NCBI RefSeq assembly: GCF_021271205.1
Contig: NZ_JAIWKS010000004.1
Span: forward strand, 186,001 to 250,000
Direction of reading: 5' to 3'
Origin: Pseudomonas uvaldensis
Lineage (GTDB): Bacteria > Pseudomonadota > Gammaproteobacteria > Pseudomonadales > Pseudomonadaceae
Length of the DNA: 64,000 nt
The position numbers were made by a program, and so were the translations under genes. The notes below the pieces were generated by a model, which worked only from the letters and a program-made list of their open reading frames with translations, was not told the DNA's origin and did no database searches. Below are positions 59,306 to 64,000 of this stretch, in pieces. Position 1 is the stretch's first letter, and every line of letters begins with the position of its first letter.

Positions 59306-61081
59306 TTACTCAGCCTTTGGCTGTTCACGCAGGCGAATGTGCAGCTCGCGCAGAGCCTTGGCATCCACCTCACCCGGCGCCTGGGTCATGACATCGGCCG
59401 CGCTCTGGGTTTTAGGGAACGCGATCACTTCACGGATCGACTGGGCGCCGGTCATCAGCATCACCAGGCGGTCCAGGCCGAAGGCCAGGCCACCGTGGGG
59501 CGGTGCACCGTACTTCAGCGCATCGAGCAGGAAGCCGAATTTCTCTTCCTGTTCCGCTTCGTCGATACCCAGCAGACGGAAGACCGCCTGTTGCATTTCC
59601 TTGCGATGGATACGGATCGAACCGCCACCCAGCTCGGTGCCGTTCAGGACCATGTCGTATGCACGGGACAAGGCAGTCGCCGGACTGGCTTCCAGCTCTT
59701 CAGGCGAGCATTTGGGTGCGGTGAACGGGTGGTGCAGCGCGGAGAAGCTGCCGTCGTCATTTTCTTCGAACATCGGGAAGTCAACGACCCACATCGGCGC
59801 CCACTCGCAGGTCAACAGCTCCAGATCATGACCGACCTTGATACGCAGCGCGCCCAAGGCTTCGCTGACGATCTTGGCCTTGTCGGCACCGAAGAACACG
59901 ATGTCGCCATCGACCGCGCCGACGCGATCGAGGATCACGTTCAGGTTGGCTTCGGGGATGTTCTTGACGATCGGCGACTGCAAGCCTTCGACGCCTTTGG
60001 CGCGCTCGTTGACCTTGATGTACGCCAGGCCCTTGGCACCGTAGATGCCGACGAACTTGGTGTAGTCGTCGATCTTGCTGCGCGGCATGCTTGCCCCGCC
60101 CGGCACGCGCAAGGCGGCCACGCGGCTTTTCGGATCGTTGGCCGGGCCGCTGAAGACCTTGAATTCGACTTCCTTGAGCTGGTCGGCCACGTCCACCAGT
60201 TCCAGCGGAATACGCAGGTCCGGCTTGTCGGAACCATAGCGGCGCATGGCCTCCTCGAAGGTCATGTGCGGGAACTCACCGAATTCCAGGCCCAGCACTT
60301 CCTTGAACAGGTTGCGGATCATGCCCTCGGTCAGGCCCATGATGTCTTTTTCGTCGAGGAAGCTGGTCTCGATGTCGATCTGAGTGAACTCAGGCTGACG
60401 GTCGGCACGCAGGTCTTCGTCGCGGAAGCACTTGGCGATCTGGTAGTAACGGTCGAAGCCAGCCACCATCAGCAATTGCTTGAACAGCTGCGGCGATTGC
60501 GGCAAGGCGAAGAAGCTGCCGGGGTGGGTACGGCTCGGCACCAGGTAGTCACGGGCGCCTTCCGGCGTGGCGCGGGTCAGGATCGGCGTTTCGACGTCGA
60601 GGAAGCCGTTCTCGTCCAGGTAGCGACGGATGCTGGTGGTCATGCGCGAACGCAGACGCAGCTTCTCGGCCATTTCCGGACGACGCAGGTCGATGAAGCG
60701 ATAGCGCAGGCGGGTTTCCTCGCCTACGTCGGAATATTCGTTGAGCGGGAACGGCGGGGTTTCCGCTTCGTTGAGCACCTGCAACTCATAGCCCAGCACT
60801 TCGATCATGCCGGACGCCATGTTGGCGTTGCCAGCGCCAGCCGGGCGCAGACGCACCTTGCCGGTGATCTTGACGACGTACTCACTGCGCACGCGGTCGG
60901 CCGTGGCGAAGGTTTCAGCGCGGTCCGGGTCGAACACCACCTGGGCCAGGCCTTCACGATCACGGATATCGAGGAAAATCACCCCGCCATGGTCACGGCG
61001 ACGATGGACCCATCCGCAAAGAGTAACTTCCTGACCTTCCAGGCTTTCGTTCAGTTGGCCGCAATAATGGCTGCGCATCAT
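59306..61081 (-). CDS. aspS: Aspartate-tRNA ligase
   Basis: This 591-residue class II synthetase has an N-terminal OB fold that binds the anticodon ([20 protein letters not shown]), motif 2 ([20 protein letters not shown]), a GAD insertion domain and motif 3 ([13 protein letters not shown]). The length fits bacterial enzymes. It may be the non-discriminating type that also charges tRNA-Asn, as in P. aeruginosa, but this cannot be shown here. Confidence 0.97.
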   Translation of the reverse strand: MMRSHYCGQLNESLEGQEVTLCGWVHRRRDHGGVIFLDIRDREGLAQVVFDPDRAETFATADRVRSEYVVKITGKVRLRPAGAGNANMASGMIEVLGYELQVLNEAETPPFPLNEYSDVGEETRLRYRFIDLRRPEMAEKLRLRSRMTTSIRRYLDENGFLDVETPILTRATPEGARDYLVPSRTHPGSFFALPQSPQLFKQLLMVAGFDRYYQIAKCFRDEDLRADRQPEFTQIDIETSFLDEKDIMGLTEGMIRNLFKEVLGLEFGEFPHMTFEEAMRRYGSDKPDLRIPLELVDVADQLKEVEFKVFSGPANDPKSRVAALRVPGGASMPRSKIDDYTKFVGIYGAKGLAYIKVNERAKGVEGLQSPIVKNIPEANLNVILDRVGAVDGDIVFFGADKAKIVSEALGALRIKVGHDLELLTCEWAPMWVVDFPMFEENDDGSFSALHHPFTAPKCSPEELEASPATALSRAYDMVLNGTELGGGSIRIHRKEMQQAVFRLLGIDEAEQEEKFGFLLDALKYGAPPHGGLAFGLDRLVMLMTGAQSIREVIAFPKTQSAADVMTQAPGEVDAKALRELHIRLREQPKAE

Positions 61082-61156
61082 GGTAGTGGTTTCACTTCTC
61101 GTAATTCGACATTCGGTTGGAGGCCCTGCCCGTGCAGGGACCCGCGCGTGTTCAAC

Positions 61157-61378
61157 TCAGTCAGCTTTGTCGCCACCGGCCAGGTTCTTCTTGGCGCCGG
61201 TCTTGAAGTCGGTTTCATACCAGCCAGTGCCGCCAAGGCGAAACCCCGGCATGGACAGCATCTTTTTCAGTTCCGGCGCCTGGCAGGCAGGGCAGTCGAC
61301 CAGCGGTGCCTCGCTGATCTTTTGAATGACTTCCATCTGATGACCACAGGAAGCACATTGATAGTCGTACATCGGCAT
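61157..61378 (-). CDS. FmdB family zinc ribbon protein
   Basis: This 73-residue protein begins MPMYDYQCASCGHQ and has two CxxC knuckles (C8/C11 and CPAC near residues 34-37) that should bind zinc. The rest, with PGFRLGGTGWYETDFK, is the conserved tail of this family. It lies upstream of aspS in the same direction, a common pairing in pseudomonads. Function unknown; some relatives regulate amidase genes. Confidence 0.9.
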   Translation of the reverse strand: MPMYDYQCASCGHQMEVIQKISEAPLVDCPACQAPELKKMLSMPGFRLGGTGWYETDFKTGAKKNLAGGDKAD

Positions 61379-61474
61379 GGGAGGTTGTCTCGGCGATCAG
61401 GTTACTCACGCAAAAGCTGGGCTTTGCGGCAAAGAGCGGGATTATATCCATTAAATGCAGCCTGTGCAGCCGTA

Positions 61475-61529
61475 GGGGGTGTTCCCGATTCGTTTTCCTG
61501 GAAAGGGCAAACGTATCGGGAACACCCCC
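61475..61529. repeat. Long palindrome upstream of the fmdB-like gene
   Basis: A perfect 15-bp arm (GGGGGTGTTCCCGAT at 61475-61489, inverse at 61515-61529), one T-T mismatch, then a further 5-bp arm (CGTTT/AAACG) enclose a 13-nt loop. It lies between two minus-strand genes. No T run follows, so it is not a plain terminator. Confidence 0.75.
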
Positions 61530-61553
61530 GCAAGCATTCATCTGCTTTCCTGC

Positions 61554-61925
61554 TCAGTCACCAGCGGGCGGCGTACCACGCCAGTGGCGTTCTACAACCT
61601 CCATCCCTGCCTCCTTCAGGCTGTGTACGACGCAGACCACACGCACCAACCCGCTGAAGTTGCGCACTCCGCCATGACGCAGGTGCACCTCCCTGTCCAC
61701 GTGGGATAACAGGGTACTGATCGAGCAATTGTTGAGCTGCGCCATATCCCGGAGGATGTCCCAGTAGACCTGCTCCAGCCGCAGGCAGGTGGCGAATCCG
61801 TTCAGGCGGATGGAGCGGGACAGAGGCCGGGCCAGCTGCATGTCGAAGCCGCTGACGAACGGGTCGACATGAATGGCCTGGTAGCGCCCCTGCGCACCCT
61901 CCCTGGTTTCTTTTCCTTGAATCAT
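61554..61925 (-). CDS. Ribbon-helix-helix domain protein
   Basis: This 123-residue protein has a central domain (about 33-102) that resembles RHH_4: RSIRLNGFATCLRLEQVYWD, then ILRDMAQLNNCSISTLLSHVDREV. Such proteins are small putative DNA-binding proteins. The start MIQGKE has an AGGAG site ten bases upstream, which favours it over an earlier ATG. Targets are unknown; the long palindrome downstream is one possible site. Confidence 0.7.
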   Translation of the reverse strand: MIQGKETREGAQGRYQAIHVDPFVSGFDMQLARPLSRSIRLNGFATCLRLEQVYWDILRDMAQLNNCSISTLLSHVDREVHLRHGGVRNFSGLVRVVCVVHSLKEAGMEVVERHWRGTPPAGD

Positions 61926-62201
61926 ACCGCTGACACTCCTTTGCCATACGAACCTCTCAGTCACAACAATCAATCTGTCAGCCCATGGAAGCTCAATGGG
62001 GGTCGTAAGATCCAGATGACTTTATGACCATCAACGTAGGACAAGCCAACAGCAAGCCGGCGAGGATTTACGTCGTCCTACACACGATGGGTTACCCCAG
62101 AGGAAGCCTGTCGACTGATCGAAAAGCCTGATACGAAGGAAACCAGCAGCCACCCCAGGCGGACGATGATGCCGAGCAGCACATCATCGCCCGCGCAACG
62201 C

Positions 62202-62675
62202 TCACCGTTCGTCCAGCAGCGAACGCAACATCCACGCCGTTTTTTCATGCACCTGCATACGCTGGGTCAACAGATCGGCGGTAGGCTCGTCGCTGACCTT
62301 GTCCAGCAAAGGGAAAATACCGCGAGCGGTGCGTGTCACTGCTTCCTGGCCCTCCACCAATTGCCGGATCATGTCTTCGGCGCTCGGCACGCCCTCCTCC
62401 TCCTTGATGGACGACAGGCGCGCATACACGGAATAGGCTCCCGGCGCGGGAAAGCCGAGGGCACGGATTCGCTCGGCAATGAGATCCACCGCCAGCGCCA
62501 GCTCGTTGTATTGCTCCTCGAACATCAAATGCAGGGTCCGGAACATGGGGCCCGTGACGTTCCAGTGAAAATTGTGAGTCTTCAGATACAACACATAGGT
62601 GTCCGATAGCAGACGTGACAGTCCGTCGACAATGGATTTGCGATCTTCTTCACTGATACCGATATCTATTGCCAT
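62202..62675 (-). CDS. dps: Dps family ferritin-like protein
   Basis: This 157-residue protein should form a 12-mer that stores iron and protects DNA from peroxide. The inter-subunit ferroxidase ligands are H34 and H38 ([15 protein letters not shown]), and D/E residues in [22 protein letters not shown]. It has no long basic tail, so DNA binding may be weak. It matches PA0962 in position, next to aspS and a cold-shock gene. Confidence 0.93.
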   Translation of the reverse strand: MAIDIGISEEDRKSIVDGLSRLLSDTYVLYLKTHNFHWNVTGPMFRTLHLMFEEQYNELALAVDLIAERIRALGFPAPGAYSVYARLSSIKEEEGVPSAEDMIRQLVEGQEAVTRTARGIFPLLDKVSDEPTADLLTQRMQVHEKTAWMLRSLLDER

Positions 62676-63052
62676 GTTGATTGATCTCCTGACGGGATAA
62701 ATAGAACAGCTGTTCTGTCACTTTAGCGGGTGTTACCGCCCGCCCCCTGCGACAAATCGCCTGCACTCCCTGAACTGACACGCCGGGGTACCGGGAAATT
62801 CAACGCCCTTTGACAGAGACCTTCAAGAACCCGCCCGGCTTTCGGGCCGACGAACAGCGCAGCCCCCGCCCGCAACGAGTTTGAGAAGGCCCCGGCTTTA
62901 CTGTTAAATAGGCAGTGTGTCGCCACGCTTATTTTCCCGGGTGTGGCGCATAGGCTGATTCGGGTACGTGTCCAACGCCTCTCATCGTTCCGAAGCGAAC
63001 CGTCCCCGAGCAGCTCTTCCTTGTGATCTGTCTAAACCGTGAGCCAATCAAA
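62676..63052. other. Intergenic region between dps and the cold-shock-fusion gene
   Basis: These 377 bp separate two divergent genes. A 14-bp perfect palindrome lies at 62703-62716 close to dps. The rest shows no credible gene. Confidence 0.5.
62703..62716. promoter_or_regulatory. Palindrome AGAACAGCTGTTCT near the dps start
   Basis: This is a perfect 14-bp dyad 28 bp upstream of the dps ATG, inside its likely promoter or leader. The regulator is unknown; it does not match LexA (CTGT-N8-ACAG) or OxyR spacing. Confidence 0.4.
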
Positions 63053-63658
63053 ATGTTGAAAATCGTCCACTTGCTAATGGGCGCAGCTGCCTTGCTGCTG
63101 TCCTTCATTCCTAGCCTGGGTTCCGAAGCCACACCCTACCTGCAACACCCTGACGCGCTTTACCTGGCCTTTTTCGGCCTGCTCAACCTGATCCTCGCAC
63201 CTGTCATCCCCCATTGGCACAAAGGTCCACGCCATCAACTGCAAAACCTGGTCAGTGCATTGCTGGTACTGGCCGTCGCCCTGCAAACCCTGAGCCTGCT
63301 CGCGCCTCTGCCGGAAATCGCCGGTCATCCGGCTATTCTGTTCAGCCTCACCGCGGCGCTGCTCGCGGTGGCATTGCAACTGGCCGTCAGCTTCTACAAG
63401 AAGTCGTCGCCGGCTGCCGCGCCACAGCATTACGACATGTCGAACCGCGATACCGGCACTGTTAAATGGTTCAACACCTCCAAGGGGTTCGGCTTTATTT
63501 CCCGTGACTCCGGCGATGATATCTTCGTGCATTTCCGGGCCATTCGTGGCGAAGGTCACCGCGTACTGGTCGAGGGCCAGCGCGTGGAGTTCTCCGTGAT
63601 GCACCGCGACAAGGGCCTGCAGGCCGAAGATGTGATCGCAGCGTTACCGCGCCGCTGA
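63053..63658 (+). CDS. Membrane protein fused to a cold-shock domain
   Basis: This 201-residue protein has an N-terminal membrane part with four hydrophobic spans (about 4-22, 37-56, 68-88, 96-117) and a C-terminal cold-shock domain from about residue 133 ([16 protein letters not shown] with RNP1, then [12 protein letters not shown] with RNP2). The linker is short and Ala-rich. It may tether a nucleic-acid-binding domain to the inner membrane. The start [10 protein letters not shown] is chosen because it opens the first span; ten more codons upstream are open. Confidence 0.85.
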   Translation: MLKIVHLLMGAAALLLSFIPSLGSEATPYLQHPDALYLAFFGLLNLILAPVIPHWHKGPRHQLQNLVSALLVLAVALQTLSLLAPLPEIAGHPAILFSLTAALLAVALQLAVSFYKKSSPAAAPQHYDMSNRDTGTVKWFNTSKGFGFISRDSGDDIFVHFRAIRGEGHRVLVEGQRVEFSVMHRDKGLQAEDVIAALPRR

Positions 63659-63669
63659 TTCCAGGCGTA

Positions 63670-63709
63670 AAAAAACCGCGATGCAGCCTGGCTGCTCGCG
63701 GTTTTTTTT
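63670..63709. terminator. Bidirectional terminator between the cold-shock-fusion gene and slyX
   Basis: A 12-bp stem with one bulged base (arms 63675-63687 and 63691-63702) has A residues before and eight T residues after it, and serves the two convergent genes. Confidence 0.85.
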
Positions 63710-63730
63710 GCCTGCCATCCGGCCGGATCA

Positions 63731-63937
63731 TCAATAGTGGGGCGGCGGGGCCTCTTCTTCGACGGATTCGAATTGCCCGGCCATTTCTTCCTGTCGCTTG
63801 AGCAAGGCCGCCATCTGCAGTTGCAGCCGCTCGACCACCCGCTGCTGCTCCACCAGCACATCGTTCAATGCCTGGATAGTGTCATCCTGAAATGCCAGGC
63901 GAGTTTCCAGATCGGTCACACGCTCTTCAAGATTCAT
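63731..63937 (-). CDS. slyX: SlyX family coiled-coil protein
   Basis: This 68-residue protein is one long coiled coil with heptad leucines ([21 protein letters not shown]) and the family ending PPPHY. Function is unknown. It starts 3 bp after the stop of the partial gene at the window edge, so the two are probably co-transcribed. Confidence 0.9.
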   Translation of the reverse strand: MNLEERVTDLETRLAFQDDTIQALNDVLVEQQRVVERLQLQMAALLKRQEEMAGQFESVEEEAPPPHY

Positions 63938-63940
63938 GGT

Positions 63941-64000
63941 TCAGCCCTCCATAAACTTGAAATCATCGGTCAGAGCCACCCGCAAGCGTTCACGGATAGC
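63941..64000 (-). CDS. C-terminal end of an unidentified gene cut by the window edge
   Basis: The last 19 codons on the minus strand read AIRERLRVALTDDFKFMEG and a TGA stop 3 bp before slyX. Third-position GC is high, as in nearby genes. In related genomes a small gene precedes slyX here, but the fragment is too short to name. Confidence 0.5.
   Translation of the reverse strand, partial: AIRERLRVALTDDFKFMEG

Noticed and set aside
59285..61657. 790-codon plus-strand frame opposite aspS
   Set aside because: Same antisense effect; aspS is complete and the product has no recognisable domain.

Overview
The window is a 64 kb stretch of gamma-proteobacterial chromosome, almost certainly from a Pseudomonas of the fluorescens group. 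The evidence is the gene order, which in several blocks matches what I recall of P. aeruginosa PAO1 (peroxiredoxin-bfd-bfrB-grxD-argF; glpFKRD; gcvH-gcvP-sdaA-gcvT; slyX-csp-dps-aspS-yebC-ruvCAB-ybgC-tolQRAB-pal-cpoB-queE-queC-tRNA-Lys), a GC-rich third-position bias, and many 90-bp REP doublets of the kind found between fluorescens-group genes. No rRNA, CRISPR array, prophage or intact insertion sequence was seen.

Layout. 1-9 kb: iron storage and redox genes (peroxiredoxin, Fur-controlled bfd, bfrB, grxD), a stand-alone molybdopterin oxidoreductase, argF overlapping an ABC ATPase gene, a small MITE-like element, a PhzF-like gene and ybaK. 9-14.4 kb: the glycerol regulon glpF-glpK-glpR-glpD with GlpR operators. 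14.4-21.8 kb: the acidic amino acid transporter aatJQMP and its two-component system aauS-aauR, with a sigma-54 promoter and two TTCGG-N4-CCGAA dyads, then glpM. 21.9-31.5 kb: an NAD(P)-binding protein and its divergent LysR regulator, then a gcsR-like enhancer-binding protein gene, three matching 18-bp operators, a sigma-54 promoter and gcvH-gcvP-sdaA-gcvT, which together would take glycine through serine to pyruvate. 31.5-40.7 kb: a cold-shock protein, an RDD membrane protein, nadA, copABCD copper resistance, and two transporters.

40.7-48.7 kb is the most unusual part. It is a tightly packed six-gene minus-strand operon with a divergent LysR gene. In transcription order the genes encode a thermostable-hemolysin-family (GNAT-like) protein, an acyl/aryl-AMP ligase, a TauD-type Fe(II)/2-oxoglutarate oxygenase, a class III aminotransferase homologue whose PLP lysine is replaced by glycine, an intact class III aminotransferase, and an amidase-signature hydrolase. 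The genes overlap or nearly touch. The control region and regulator look AT-richer than their surroundings, and the block stops beside the 3' end of a tRNA-Lys gene. I read it as an uncharacterised small-molecule pathway, perhaps making an N-acylated amine or amino acid. That reading is inference.

48.8-64 kb is conserved backbone: tRNA-Lys, queC-queE, the Tol-Pal envelope operon, the ruvCAB resolvasome, yebC, aspS, an FmdB zinc ribbon, a ribbon-helix-helix protein, dps, a membrane protein fused to a cold-shock domain, slyX, and the last codons of a gene that runs off the right edge.
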